Source of the DNA: Siphlonurus alternatus
Lineage: Eukaryota; Arthropoda; Insecta; Ephemeroptera; Siphlonuridae
Reading direction: 5' to 3'
Assembly: GCA_949825025.1 (NCBI GenBank)
Contig: OX463783.1
Location: 14,791,628-14,855,627, forward strand
Length of the DNA stretch: 64,000 nt
In this document: one piece after another, positions 12,473 to 27,607 of the stretch
Position numbering within the stretch: the first letter of the stretch is position 1
Layout: every line of letters starts with the position of its first letter
Notes under the pieces: generated by a model
The model's input: only the letters and a program-made list of their open reading frames with translations
What the model was told of the DNA's origin: nothing
Databases searched by the model: none
Program-made: the position numbers and the translations under genes

Positions 12473-12947
12473 TATGACATATAGTAAGTTTTTCAACTTA
12501 CAGACATTGGCAGTATTTTATATAATTTTAAACTTCTACCGTGCTTACCCGTCAAGACAAGAAAAGAAAATCTGTCAGAAAATTTAAAAGTCTTCCGAGG
12601 TGGGACTCGAACCCACATCTCTCTGTGCAATTGCGGCGGCGAGCGCCTTATCCCCTTAGACCACTCACTTACGTGGGTGTTAAAAATTTGGAGGCTACTC
12701 ATTTGAGTTTAAAAGTTCGCGGCTAGCGTTCTGGCCTCTTGGCGCCAACTTCACGGCTGGCGCAGTATAAGTAAAGAGAATTTGTCAGAGATTTGAAGGT
12801 CGACCGAGTGGTCTAAGGGAATAAGGCGCTCGCCGCCGCGATTGCACAGAGAGATGTGGGTTCGAGTCCCACCTCGGAAGACTTTTAAATTTTCTGACAG
12901 ATTTTCTTTTCTTGTCTTGGCGGGTAAACACGGTAGAAGTTTAAAAT

Positions 12948-13013
<66 letters not shown>

Positions 13014-15168
13014 ATATTTGTGTTTCATTAGTCCGTTCTATTATCACTTATGGTGCTCCTGCGCACCCTCAGTCAAATTTAAATTTTATAAAGTTAGATA
13101 GAATTCAAAATTTGGCTACTAGAAAGATGATCAAGGATAAAAAAATTAAGTCAAATGGAACGCTTGTTGCTCCTCAACCTTCCATCTATGCGGGAATTGT
13201 TCAGATCTATTGATATTAAATTCCTAAAGAATTGCATTAATGGTAAAACTGATCTGTGCCCTAGCTGTAGAAGAGGGAAGGTTGAAAGTACAGCACAGGA
13301 TAAGGGGGAGGGGTAATCCTTATTCTTTTGTGTTCCCTAAGCCAAATAGTGATGCTTATGCTAATTCTTTTTATCCGCGAGCTGCTAGGATATTTAACAG
13401 TCTACCTCTCTCTGCCACTGTGTAATTTTTATTGTTTACTTGTGTTATTTTATTTATGCTTTTGTATTGTTGTTGTTTGTTTTTTCTCTTTTCTTTTACC
13501 TTAATATGTGTATACATATACAGGGTGTCCACAGAAATTGTCACGAATTGGCAGTCAAATTGAAGTATGAAGCAGGATGGTAACATGAACATGTTATACA
13601 TCAAATTAAAGCTCAACAATCAACATTTTCAAAATTGTAAGCAAAAAAGCATTGTGTGGACTTGTTTTCTTTTGAAACAAAAAAGGAACAAAAATGGCCG
13701 TTTCTGAGCTCCAAACTCCGCAGAATCAGCTGTCATCTCAAAGAGATTGTCCCTATTTAATTATTCGCTTGAATAAAAATTTACCCACACAATTTACCAC
13801 AAGGCTTCTCCGCATGAGCACCGACCGTTGGTAAACCCGGCACACGCCCGGACAGGCCTCCAGTTCTCGCCACACTTTGCCAGAATTGCCGGCGTGATTA
13901 ATCTGGTTGTGGTGGTGATGAGAACTGGAGGCCCGTCTGGACGTGTGCCGGGGGGTACCAACGATGCTCATGTGGAGAAGCCTTGTGGTAAATTGTGTGG
14001 GTAAAATTTTATTCAAGCGCCTAATTAAATTAGGACAATCTCTTTGAGATGACAGCTGATTCTACGGAGTTTAAAGCTCAGAAACGGCCATTTTTGTTCC
14101 TTTTTCGTTTCAAAAGAACAAAAGTCCACACAATGCTTTTATGCTTACAATTTTGAAAATGTTGATTGTTGAGCTTAATTTGATGTATAACATGTTCGTG
14201 TTACCATCGTGCTTCATACTTTAATTTGCCTGTCAATTCGTGCGAATTTCTGTGGGCACCCTGTATATTATAGTGCTAGTTTTTATTAGTTTGGAATTCA
14301 TCGGGTGAATGGACACAATCCTGTGAATGGACTGCTCAGCAATCTTCTTCATTTGCCCCATGGGCAGTTTTTAATGTTGACTAAATATATTATGTAATAT
14401 ATGTATTCTGTATTGCCCATGAAAGAGATAATAAAATAACTCTATAGCTCTATATCTTATAATATGATTTCTCTATGATGTAAAATCTTATGCCCTTTTA
14501 TAATGTTGAGTTTGTATTTGTTTCCTTACAGACTGGCTGAAGCAAGCAAGCATCACCCTGGATGAACCTGGCCTGCCAGAACAAAGGACGGACCCAAACC
14601 TTCGTGGATCAAAACAAAACCGGTACATTATTGTTGTTTTCTATGAAAATACGTAGCAGCAGTTTTACAATGTTTCCTTTGCTATTGTTTCAGAACAAAT
14701 GAACTTGTGAAGGCATTCACAAAAAAAGTTCATCACGTTGGAAAAGGCGATGCTCCGTGAGTGAAATAATTTATATGAGATATTAGAATGTGAAAATTTT
14801 AGTGGCTTAATCGAAAGAAAGGGTAAAAATATAATACTGAATTTTTTCAGATTTTTCTGAGACCGGGAACTATTTTTAAAAAATTATTGAAAGTCTATTT
14901 TGATGACGTCACGGGCGGCACTCCTTAAGAAAAAGGATACGGCAATGCTGCCCGTGACGTCATAAAATAGACTTTCAATAATTTTTTAAAAATAGTTCCC
15001 GGTCTCAAAAAAAAAAATCTGAAAAAAATCACAGTACCATATTTTTACCCCTTCTTTCGATTAAGCCACTAAAATTTTTACTATAATATTGGCAGTTTAT
15101 TGCGGTTGCATGCATTTAATTTTACTGTAAGGATTATTGTCACTAGTGTAATTATTTTTTTCTGTTAA

Positions 15169-15199
<31 letters not shown>

Positions 15200-18100
15200 G
15201 TGTGTGTATATATATAAAATTTAGATCGGAACATAAAGAATAAAATGACTGTTCACTTTCTGAAGTAAAAAAAGTAATTATTTAGTCCAGTTTTTGAGAT
15301 ACTGTATTAATTTTTTTAGTTGAAAAGGATGCTGATTTGACTTGATTTGAAATTGGCCGCCAGATTTCCATTGATATTCTCAGGGCCGTCCCATGCGCAC
15401 GGTGCATACGTTTAATTTTTTCTGCTCTATTATAGAGTTTTCCGTAAATTAATAGCCATGGCTTAGAAAAGCTGCGCAGAAACGAGTTTTAAATGTTAGT
15501 AGTCTACTGCGCATGGCTCTGCAAAGTGTGCATGATAAAAAAGCTTGGATCCAAATGAAGCTGCGCAAACGCCAGGTGACTAATCTGCGCACAGCCAATA
15601 GCAACTTTGTATGCTTTATGAACAAAGATACGAACTTCTACCCCAGATTGCTTGCGAATTGCAATGTTTAAAAAATCTTTTAATACGTTACTGCAACCGG
15701 TTTGGCTTGTAGTATTGCAAATAAATATCAAATTTGAGATGAAATAAAAAGCAACGTTCTCGCTAATGTTGAACAAAAACTCTGCTCCGGTAGGGGCCCC
15801 TCGTGCAGCAAAACAGCTGTTTTGAGCTCACTACGTGACGTCACCTTGGGTGTTTTTGGCCAAAATGCGCAGATCAGTCCAAATTCGTAGGGCTGATGGA
15901 CCTATCTATTATAGTTGTATCATGGATATTCTCACTATTTATATCCTGAATATCTCAAATACTAGACTGACTTCTGCTCTTTTTTTTTTTTTTTTTTTTT
16001 TTTGCTGAAAATTTATGTTATGATTTATGATGTACACAGTAACAGTAAGGGAGGTTTACTGTAATTTTCAGAGTGATTCACTATCTCCTAAGACTAGTGA
16101 CAATAATCCTTGAAGTAAGCGGAGCCATTATGAAAATTTGCCAACATGCAGTATTTAAATGTGCTTTGCAAGAAGTGTGGCATACAGTATATGCCACATA
16201 TGGCATGATATAAAACTACTAATTTCATTTTTTTTTTTTTTTATATATTATTATTATTATCCTAAAAAATAATCTGATTTTTAAAGGTTTTGGTTTGTTC
16301 TTTTTTTTTTTTACAGCGCTGAAGATTGGAATGTGCCTGATGACTCAAGCAAAGACGGAAGCATCAATTCTCGTAAACGCCACAACCAACAAGAGCACAA
16401 GAAGAGCAAAGACTGGTCCGCGGACTCTGATGACAGCTCTTCAGCCAAGAAGTGGATTCACGACAAGTACTTTGAAGTTGAGGGCGTCAGGCCATTGCCC
16501 TTCCCAGCGGAGATAAGAGGAGAGGGACGGACTGAGCGCAGGGGCACAAACGCCTGGATTGACGACGATGATGAGCCGGTCACCCTTGCTGGTTAGTATT
16601 TCTTCAGTTAAAGATTGAGATCTCAGAATCAGATCCCCCTCTTGAATGCAACAAGATTTTTTAAGCTCACCATCATTATAGCTATAAAAGAGGTGGCATA
16701 TACTTTTTTGGAGTGCAGGTTCTATTATGATTAAAATAAATAAATACCCTTGACACCATTTTACCCTTTTGGGTGTGGCCAGGCCGATATTTAGCCTCGT
16801 CAGTAAGAGTTATCTTGCTACCATGCTGGGGCTTACCAGGCTCCCAGAACCCTTTCCTGCAATCTTCTGGCCTCCTACTACCAGATCTGTGCAGCCTGCA
16901 GTGGCAGTGCAATACTGCAGGGCAGTGGAGTATAGACAGCCTTAAAGTAAAGTGCGCGCCAGAAAAAAAAGTTGAGTTAGTATTTTCTAAAAATAGTTCA
17001 AGTAGTCTTCCATATCAAACCAAAATTCAAAAAATTCTATCTCAAATAGGTTTGACAGAAAAAAAAATCCAAAGTCAGAGTGAATGCGTCGCTTAACATG
17101 GGGCCTTACCTGACAAAAACCCTCGAATATCTCGAAAAAATACACCGTTAGGTGGTATGAAAAAAATATAGCAATGTTCTATGACCCAAGCTTTAACCAA
17201 AAACAGATTAAAAAAAATTCGCTCGAATCCATTTTTCCGTAAAAAATAATAAAAAATCTTATGGGAATTAACATGGTAGATTTTCTTGATTTTTTTACGG
17301 AAAATTGGATTCGAGCGAAAATTTTTTTAAGGGTAAGATAACACGAACAATCGATTGTTGATAGTCCCATTTGATTAACATGTAAACCTTAGCAACCTCA
17401 TAATAATTCTGAATTTTTTTTTAGAGACAGTTCTTAGCACCAAAAAAATGTGGAAGAAATTTCAAACCAATCGGACGATCCTATTTTTTTAAATGAATTT
17501 TTTAAATTTTCAGTATAGGGCTTTCCCATGGAGACCTAAACTAATGGCCGTAAGTTGCAGCCACCTATCCGAGAATAATCTGAGGATTATTCGTGGATTA
17601 TTTACTAATTAACATTAAAATTCTCGGATAATTGTCGGATTTTTCCAAGATAGGTTGGCTGCAACTTACGGCCATAAGAAATTAATTTAAAAAAATTGGA
17701 TCGTCCGATTGTTTTGAAATTTTTTACATATTTTTTGGGTGCCAAGAACTATCTCTCAAAAAAAAATCAGAATCATTATGAGGTTGCTAAGGTTTACATG
17801 TTAATCAAATGGGACTACAACAATCGATTGTTCGTGTTATCTTACCCTTAATCGGTTTTTGGTTAAAGCTTGGGTCATAGAACATCACTATATTTTTTTC
17901 ATACCACCTAACTGTGTATTTTTTCGAGATATTCGAGAGTCTTTGTCAGGTAAGGCCCCATGTTAAGCGACGCATTCCCTCTGACTATGGAATTTTTTTC
18001 TGGCAAACCTATTTGAGATAGAATTTTTTGAATTTTGGTTTGATATGGAGGACTACTTGAACTATTTTTAGAAAATACTAACTCAACTTTTTTTTCTGGC

Positions 18101-21100
18101 GCGCTCTTTACTTTAAGCTGCCTTCCTCCTACCAACTCCATAATCTAGTAATCCATCCCAAGCAGGGATCGGATGCGGATGTGGATGCAGATGCAAGATG
18201 CACACGGATGCGCAAAAATGGGCTTGCATCCGCATCCGTGCATCCCAGATGCACAGGAAAAAATGAATGCATCCGGATGCGCATCCCAGATGCACGGGGA
18301 AAAATGAATGCATCCGGATGCGCATCCCAGATGCATGAAAAATAAATTTGCATCCGGATGCGCATCCACGGATGCACGAAAAATAAATTTGCATCCATTT
18401 AACACTTTTTTTTCTCTTTTTTATCAGGTTTTTTGCTAATTGCCTCTAAATAAATCTTTAACACGAGGCATATTTTTTAACTTTATTTGCCACTTGTCAT
18501 TTAAAAATTACAAGAAACAAAATGTATTATAAAAACCAAAGATCGGATGCGGATGCAGATGCAAGATGCACACGGATGCGCAAAAATGGGCTTGCATCCG
18601 GATGCGCATCTCAGATGCATGGAAAATAAATTTGCATCCGGATGCGCATCCCAGATGCATGAAAAATAAATTTGCATCCGGATGCGCATCCATGGATGCA
18701 CGAAAAATTAATTTGCATCCGGATGCGCATCTCGGATGCACGAAAAAAACGCGTGCATCCGGTCCCTGATCCCAAGTCACGAAAAGTCTGCCGTGTTCGG
18801 GAATCGAACCGGGGAGCTCTCGGACCAGAGCCAGGGGTACTAACCACTACACTACAGAGCGGATTAATATTATGATTAATTTTGTGAAAATTGAGGTAGC
18901 TAAAAGTTAAACATGGATCTTATATAATAATAATAATATACATATATACTGTTTATGGAAACTGAAAATAAGACTGTATAAAAAATGACCTTTTGAATTT
19001 GCATTTTCTGATGGCTAGCTAGGTATGAGTATAATTTTATTTGACAAAAAGAAAACAGTAAAATATACTGTATAACAGCCCATGTAGCACACTTCATCGG
19101 CTAAATATTGGTCAGATATTGGGAATATTGGCTTAAAATCTACGATATCGCCAATATGTAGCCAATATTCCTGCAATATTGATATGCCGACATTGTCCAA
19201 TTTTGGCATTTAATATTCATACAATGTTGGCTAAAAGTTGGTAGCGCAATATTTAATTTCACTACCTCGGTCCAATATATGTAGCCGTATATTCATTAAA
19301 TGTGGTTGTCCCAATGTCAATGCAACGTTGGCTGGGCATTGAAATTCGATGCTTGAAATGTTTATGCCGGTGCAATAATAGCTTTCTGATATTGCTGCGG
19401 TGTCAAAATTAAACATTGGTTTAATGTTGGCTAAGGATTGAAAGTCAATGTATCATATAGGAATTTGTAACAAATATTCAAACAATATTGATATGTGAAT
19501 ATTGCTCAATATTGGTGCTCGATATTCATGCAATGTTGGATTAAAGTTATCAGCACAATATTTAATTTCATTACGTCGGTTCAAGATACTTTGCCGTATA
19601 TTCATTTGTATGTAGTTTCCCAATGTCAATGCAACGTTGGCTGGGCATTGAAGTTCAATACTTGAAATATTTATGTCGGTACAATAATGGCTTTCTGATA
19701 TTGCTGCAGTGTCAACATTAAACATTGGTTGAATGTTGGCTACGGATTGACATTCAATGTATCATAGGAATTTGTAACAAATATTCAAACAATATTAATT
19801 TGATATGTGAATATTGCTCAACATTTGTGCTCGATATTCATGCAATGTTGGATTAAATTTTCCAGCACAATATTTAATTTCATTATGTTGCTCCAATATA
19901 CTTTGCCGTATATTCATTGTATGTAAGTTTCCCAATGTCAATGCAACGTTGGGTGGGCATTGAAGTGCGATGTTCGAAATATTTAGATTGGGATTGGCTA
20001 AATATTGGCCCAATATTGCACCAATTATAAGTTCTAACTTTGTCAATAGATGGCAGCAAAATTAATTCAATTTAAAAAACACTTAACAATTAAATTAAAA
20101 TTATTTTAAGTCACTGTAATTTTTTTTAAAAGTAAACACTAAATAGAACCACTATGCTGGGAATTTTTAAGACAGTAAATATTTTAATGCTGTTGTTAAC
20201 GGAATCAAAAATTAATAAACAATAAGAGAAACTCTAAAAAGAGATATAGATTGAAATAACAAATAGTCTATGATAAAAATACAAGTGTTATACATTATAA
20301 TATACTCCATCATCGAGACTTGAAAAAGAGTCTTTAAAAAAAAGCCCCATATATGATGCAGTTCCATATGTAATATATGTTACATACATATATTACCCTA
20401 TGGAATCAATCCAATATTGTGCCAATATTGGTTGGCCATTCCTGAGATTTATAAAAAATATATTGCAGCAACATTTGCCCAATATTAAATTAAATATCTA
20501 AGAATGTTTATTTTAAATGTTGGTGCAACATTGGCAATAAATATCCTCCAGCCATAGAGGTTTGTTGCAGCTGCACTATTTAAATGATATTAAAATTAAA
20601 TATCCGAACAATGTTTATTTTAAATGTTGGTGCAACATAGACATTAAATATCGTCCAGCCCTAGAGGTTTGTTGCAGCTGCACTATTGAAACGATATTAA
20701 ATTAAATATCCGAACAATGTTTATTTTAAATGTTGGTGCAACATTGATATTAAATATCGTCCAGCCATAGAGGTTTGTTGCAGCTGCACTATTGGCCCAA
20801 CGTCGAATTTGATATTGAGGCGATATCAAAACGATCTGAGGTGAATATTGCGCCGATCAAATGTGCTACATGGGAGTATACTGTATTGTATTACATTTAT
20901 TGCATATATGTTGTGCAAGCTCTTTTTTAGCACACATAATTGTGCTACTAAAAATGTTCATGGTATTTTCAACCAGCATGCTGCAGTACATTTGTTCACA
21001 TATATAGAAGCCTAATTTTTTTTGGTGAAAAGAAATACATACTTAATTGTAGACATATTGCTATGTTTGTATTATGGTATTATATATATATATAGGAATG

Positions 21101-21431
21101 AAAATAGAGTTTTCCTTTTTTGAACTGTATATTACTATAAATATAATCATTGGCATCATAAATTCCTCTGGCAGTAAATTTTTAAACGAGATAAAGTAAA
21201 ATTCTACATGAATCTGTAACTGCTTGTTATCATTATCAAGAATAAGCTGTCTTGTTTTTGTCGGCAGGTAGTTAATTGTCGAATTTTTATATATGTGGAG
21301 GCAGACAGCTCATTATTTTACTCCCTAGCTAAAGCTAATAGAAAAGGGACATCTTTGTAACTACTGCTTATACTACATAGCTATAGAGGGGTCTATGATG
21401 GTTTTCACACCATCTTGATCAATTTTTATCT

Positions 21432-21469
<38 letters not shown>

Positions 21470-24400
21470 CCTGTGATGTTTTGTTTTATTGTGTATGGGC
21501 ATTTGCCTTTTTCAGTTCACCTATTGGGATAATATGACTATTATTATTTCTTTTCTTTCTCTATCCTCCCATGTTACTGTATTCTCTATCCCAATAAACA
21601 ATTATTATTATTACAAATACACTTTAGTGTGTGTGTGTGTGTAACTTTTCATTATAAAATATTTCTTTCTTCTTTTTGTTTAAGATAATAAATTAAATGA
21701 AATGTTTCATATTTTCTGTATAATTATGTTTTTACAGCAATTGTTGGGAGGTCAGTAAACGTCGCTGGGATAAAGATGCCAGATGGCCAAAAGGTGAGGA
21801 ATTAATGCATGTTGAATCTGGTCTGTCTTTAGAGAAATTTGTTGTTGTTATTTTCTGCATGATCTGATAGATGAAAATAATCACTTTTTAAATAAGTATT
21901 CCTCGTAACAGTCAATTAATTAAGAGAAATATTTGAATTCTTCCAAAATAATTTAAGCTGAAGACATAACATTTCAACCGCTTACCGTTTCTGTTACCTG
22001 AAGTATATCAAAAGTGGAAGTAATGTTTTCCTGTTTTATTCAGTTTTATTTTCGTACTGACATACATATACACTAGATCTTGTTAGTATATATTTATAGA
22101 TGTGAGAAGAAAAAATAAAATGTTTAATTAAATTCATAATTTTATCCCCAATTCTGCACTTCAGCCAATGAATGGACAAATATAATGTGTTTATTCTAAT
22201 TGTGCTGAAGAAAAAAAAAATTGCATGGTTATTTAATTGTGATACATAATAAAATTATATTTAATCCCAAGTTAGAGGGGGGAGATTTTGTGGTTCTATG
22301 ATCATAATTTTGTTGAAATTTGATCAATTTTTAATTTTTTACAAAACATCCAAAATAGCTTTAGCTCCTCTCTACAATTAACTGTTGCACCTCATAATAG
22401 TTGGCATGATTGTTATATTAGAATAAAGTCCTCATGACTTAAATATGGATCTTTCCTGAATGTCAATGGTAGGAAAAGTATAAAAGCTTTTGTTAGTAGA
22501 TGGTGCGGAGCAAACTTTTCTGATAAAATGAAATTAGTTTTTAAGGGGGGGATATGTTAGATAAAAATCAGTGACATTTATATTTTCAGTTTACCATATA
22601 TTATAAAAAAAAATGTTGAGCAACAATTCAATTGGCATTAATCCTGAACTCTTCGATTTATTATTATTGAATCATATACATTTTTTCTCTTCTCTTTTTT
22701 TTTTACACTTTTTTTTTCTTTTTGTGTAGATGTAACTAAAAATTATAAAAGGTCAATTTCAAGGGGGGGGGGGGGGGGCAATGTTTAAAAAAGGTTGTTT
22801 GTAGTGGAGAAACGCCTATATTAATAATAATAATTTATTAATTTTGCCGATATTAAATCTGAAATTTCGGGGATGGGGGGGATGCCCCTCCTTCCTGGAT
22901 CCGCGCCTTGCCATATATGCATAGCAAACAGTCTTCTTCGTTGCCTCTTGGTAAAGTTAAAGCTAATAAGAATCTCACTTGTCCCCACAGCCTGCCCTCA
23001 AGACGCCGCTGGCCATTCCCAAGCCGAAGCTCCGCTTTGCAAACCTCACTCTCCAGCCGGGCTCCATTCTGATGGCTACTCTGGTGTCAGCTACAAGTCC
23101 TTTTGACTTCTGGGTACAGCCTGCAACTTCTGCCAAGCAACTTGGTATATTGATGGAGAGGATTGCAGTGCTGTGCAAATCTGGAGGGATTGCTCCATCC
23201 ATCTCAGCTGAGGAGCTAGATCCTGGTGATGCCTGTCTCGCTAGGTACCCTCAAGATAAACGATGGTACCGAGCACAGGTACAGTTATTTGATAATTATT
23301 AATTTGAACGTGAGGTTTTGATTGAAAATTTTCATGAAACAGGTGGAGAGTGTTACCAAAGGGATTGCAAAGGTTCGGTTTGTGGACTTTGGTAACATGG
23401 AAGAAGTGCGGGTGCTGACTGAGGTGAAAGCTGCTACCATGGAACTGCTAGTGCTGGAGGCCCAGGCTGTGCAGTGTTCGCTGCGAGGAGCGGTGCCGGC
23501 CACAGGAACAAAGTGGACCTCTCTTGAGAGCAAGAGTTTCTTAGAGAGCACCCTTGGAAAAACTCTGGAGGTGAGACTTAATGAGAATTCAGCCTGTATA
23601 AAAATAAAGACTCGAGCGTTTCTGAGATTCTGCTGTCGTAAAATTATATCAAGAATTGCTACAGTATATTCTTTTGTTTCCTGAGCCTGATGCAGATAAC
23701 AGAGGATTACAAAATATAAAACAACAATCCTCTCTCTGAAGCCCAACCTGTACCTACTTCTTCAACCTGCAGCTGATATTGTAGCTTTTACTCTGGTCAA
23801 AATGGTTTTAATTAAGTCTTCTGTAGTTATTACTAATATTTTTATTTTATATATTTATTTTCTTTTATTTTTTATTTAATTATTTTTTTTTTACAGCTAT
23901 TTCAAACTTATTAAATGTTTAGTATGTAGTCACAATGTATCGACTGCTATTTAATATAAATAAATAAATAATACCAATATTTCCAGATTTCCAGTGGTAT
24001 AAGCAATATCATTTTCTTAATTACCAGTATGCCATGACAACATTCATATATTGTATATACCCAGCTACACCATGCTATTAAATTTCAAGTTCTTTAATTT
24101 GCAGTCTGCTGCACCGGCAAAACTTGCACTATGACTGAATATTTCGTATCCTGTATACCTAACGTAATAATTACAGTAAATTGAAAATCATTTATTGTGG
24201 CATTTTATCATGTGTTAAGTTTTTTATTAAAATGTTATAAGATGAATTGAAGGTTCGACATTTTCATCATCCTGTAAAATAAAACTTGATCTGAAATTGT
24301 TTTGGCAGGTGGAGCTTGTGGCCTTTGGCAGCCACCAGGAGTACAGTGTGTTGCTGTGTGACGGAACAACCTGTCTCAATCGTCAGTTCGGAGCCTCCCC

Positions 24401-27400
24401 AGAGAGCCTTCTCCCTCGCTGTCAGCTGTCTGAACTTCCTCTGGAACCAGGCCAGCCCCACGAAGTCACGGTCTGCTGGTTCCTCACTCCAGCCAACTTC
24501 TTTGTCTACCTGGAGGAGAGGTAAGCTAATTAGTCACAAATATCTTGCATCAAATAATTAATTCCCAATAAACTGCAGTCATAACTGCACTAACAGGAGG
24601 AGATGTTTTTTATTATAGCCATAACTTTTGCTGCATGTGCATCATATTATAGATTTTAAAAATAATATACAGTATTACGTAATTACGTAAAGTCAAGGGA
24701 CCCAGGAAATTGAGTATACCTTATATCAAGTTTTTCCTATACCTTCAATACTAATTCATTTCTATGGGACCTTTACTGCGTTACTCAATATCGAGTTTTT
24801 ACCTAATAACAAGTTACTTAATTACAAGTTTTTACTGTATATACTATATAACTCAATTAAGCTTAATATTGTTGAAAAAAAAATTAGAGCTGCAGCAACT
24901 TGATTGCTCTCTGACATAGCATGAGTTGCTGTCAACGCTAGATCTTTAATTAATGTGTCTGTTTTGTTTTTATCATTGCAATATTCAATTTCATCTAAGG
25001 AAAATAAATATTGAATTAATTTTATTTTATATCATTGCAATATGTAATACATTATATATATATATATATCAGGGGCGGCTCGTGCCCCTTTTCCGTGGGG
25101 GTGCTGCCTGACATGGGACCAGCAGAACACCATGGGGGGTTTGGGGGGCGGAGCCCTCCAATGGCCCGCCGCAGGCGCGATTTTTTTTAAGGACACGCCC
25201 CTTTTTTAGGGTAAAATTATGACAAAATCATATAATAATGCTCTCAACAAAGAAGCAGAAATTATCTAAAAACAAAAAATGCATGCATTTTATTTATAAT
25301 TTGTTAATGACATGCACTTATGCGAGCCCTTTTGAAATCGTGATTGAATGTTTCAAACTTAATATAATATCCAATTTTTAATTATTTTTTTTAATTCATA
25401 AGTCCTTTCACGTGGTAAGAAACATATATAAAAATAAATATTGTTTTAAGCCTTTTTTTTTAAAATAATAGTGTCAATCAAACTGCATTGTTAATATGAA
25501 ACCTGAATGTCTGGTATTATAATTTTTACGCAATGTATATAATGAACATCAAATAAATCGATCATGGTATTTACAATATGTACAAAATTAGGCGACAACC
25601 AGAATCTAATATAAATTTTTAAAGGCGAAATTTAATAAAAAAATAAAAAATGAAATTTTTATAAGAAAAAATTGCATTATTAAACATTATTTCAATATTA
25701 TTAGTATTTATTTAATTGAGAAAAAAGTAATCGTAATCCTGTTAAGGTAGGGATAACACGGATCAGCTGACCTAAGGCTAAAAAAATCTCAGTTATGAAA
25801 GTTACGAAAAAAAAAAATAAAATGTTCTCCTCTACATCGCCTATCAGTATAGCTAAATTATCAGGTATACAAAACTGAGCTAGTTTTCGAGTTATTAATT
25901 TTTAAAGTTGTTTTAATGTTGACTAATTTAACATGGAGATGGAGAAATGAAACTTCCATGCTAAATTAGTCAACATTAAAAATTAATAACTCGAAAACTA
26001 GCTCGAATTTGTGTACCTGATATTTTAGGGGATAATGTAGAGGAGAATATTTTATTAATTTTTTTTTTTTTTCATAATTTTCATGAATGAAATTTTTTTA
26101 GCATTGGGTCAGCTGATTCGTGTTATCTCTACCTTAAGAAGATTACGTTTATTTTTTTCTCAATTAAATAAATACTAAAAATAATGAAATAATGTTTAAT
26201 AATGTAATTTTTTCTTATAAAAATTTCATTTTTTATTTTTTTATTAAATTTTGTCTTTAAAAATTTATATTAGATTCTGGTTGTCGCCTAATTTTGTACA
26301 TATATTATTGTATATACCATGATCGATTTATATGATGTTCATGCAGTTCTGATCACCCATCATCACCCTATATTATAATTACGACACATATATCGGTATA
26401 ATTGGCTTGAGCGCGCATATGAGAAACCTCTCGAGCGGTATAACAGATCAAAGATCCCAATTTTTTTATTATAGTTTTATTTTTTTTTTAGCCATGCACT
26501 ATTTCTTTGATTACTATCGCATATTTGCTGCTAAATAATGTACTGCCGGTACACGCAAACCCGGGAAAATGAATATTTTTCTCATCCTGGAGTATGATAG
26601 TTAACATTTTCTTATATTTTGTATACTCGTACACTTCGTACACTTTTACAACTTGTTTTTGTTTTATTGTTTTATTTTTATGTTTGAATTTTCACATTAA
26701 TGGTATAAAATGCTGTAGTGAATAATTAATAAATAAATAGCTCCCATGTATATCGACTTGTTCCTGGTAAACTTATAATTTATAATAAAATACATGGGCG
26801 CGATTCACAAAACGAATTAAGTTATCCAGATTTCTCACTTAATTAATTCGATCGACGTTTAATGCCATTGAGTTAGCCTGGCGCTAACTGCGTGGTTAGT
26901 AAGAAACCTCTTATTGTCGTTGTTCGAACGTGAGATCTCACGATTGTGTACATGCATGCACCACTTAATTTTCAAAAGACAAGTGTTGGTTCTTTTGGGA
27001 CAGTCATATTTTTATTAAAGTAAAATAAAAGTGCTGGTCTTCATTCCTCAGATGCTTCAATATATTTAGTCAATCTTTGTTAGTATATTCACTGATTAAT
27101 GTAATTAAAATTTTGTTAATCTGCTCAATGAAACCATATTACAGGAAATGTCTTCAAATTATTCCCGCATGTCAAATACCACAAGCTCATTGGTTCTGTT
27201 GAACCAATGAGCTTGCGGGTACTGCCGATCGCACAGTCCCCGATCGCTCCAAAATCACACGGCTTGAGTGGGAGTTGAAGAAGAGGAGAATGAGGGTGGG
27301 AACACTGCTTTGGGCTACTGCTAGTAGTGGCAGTACCTTCCGCTGGGCAGCGCTGAGGGAATAAATTTACGCGGCAGCGGCAAACATTTCATGATTTTAA

Positions 27401-27532
27401 ATGTTAGAACTGATAAAAATTTGCTGGAAAGTTCAGAAAAATTATAGAATTATTTGATATTTCTAATTATGTGTTTGTTCCCAAAATTTCTGGGGGGGCT
27501 GCAGTACCGCAGTACTATAGTACGAGCCGCCC

Positions 27533-27607
<75 letters not shown>

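Noticed and set aside
12595..12882. Two functional tRNA genes
   Set aside because: A and B boxes are present but the acceptor stems do not pair and the copies share long identical flanks, so they are SINE-type repeats.
13753..14016. 87-codon minus-strand frame
   Set aside because: It spans the loop and arms of the mariner-like foldback; nothing resembles a transposase DDE/D domain.
16773..17096. 107-codon + strand frame in Tudor intron 6
   Set aside because: Second half is the arm of the 1.2-kb foldback; no acceptor/donor pair with fitting phases links it to exons 6 and 7.
18113..18875. Several overlapping frames on both strands with repeated CASGC/MRIRMQ-like peptides
   Set aside because: Translations of the GGATGCG minisatellite; frames differ only by phase of the repeat.
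19015..20046. Short minus-strand frames with repeated SNIHIS/NVALTLG peptides
   Set aside because: They follow the 310-bp tandem units of the 1.8-kb element; no known protein motif and the frames break in each unit.
19205..20793. CRISPR array
   Set aside because: Units are about 310 and 107 bp and contiguous, without short repeats separated by unique spacers; the window is eukaryotic.
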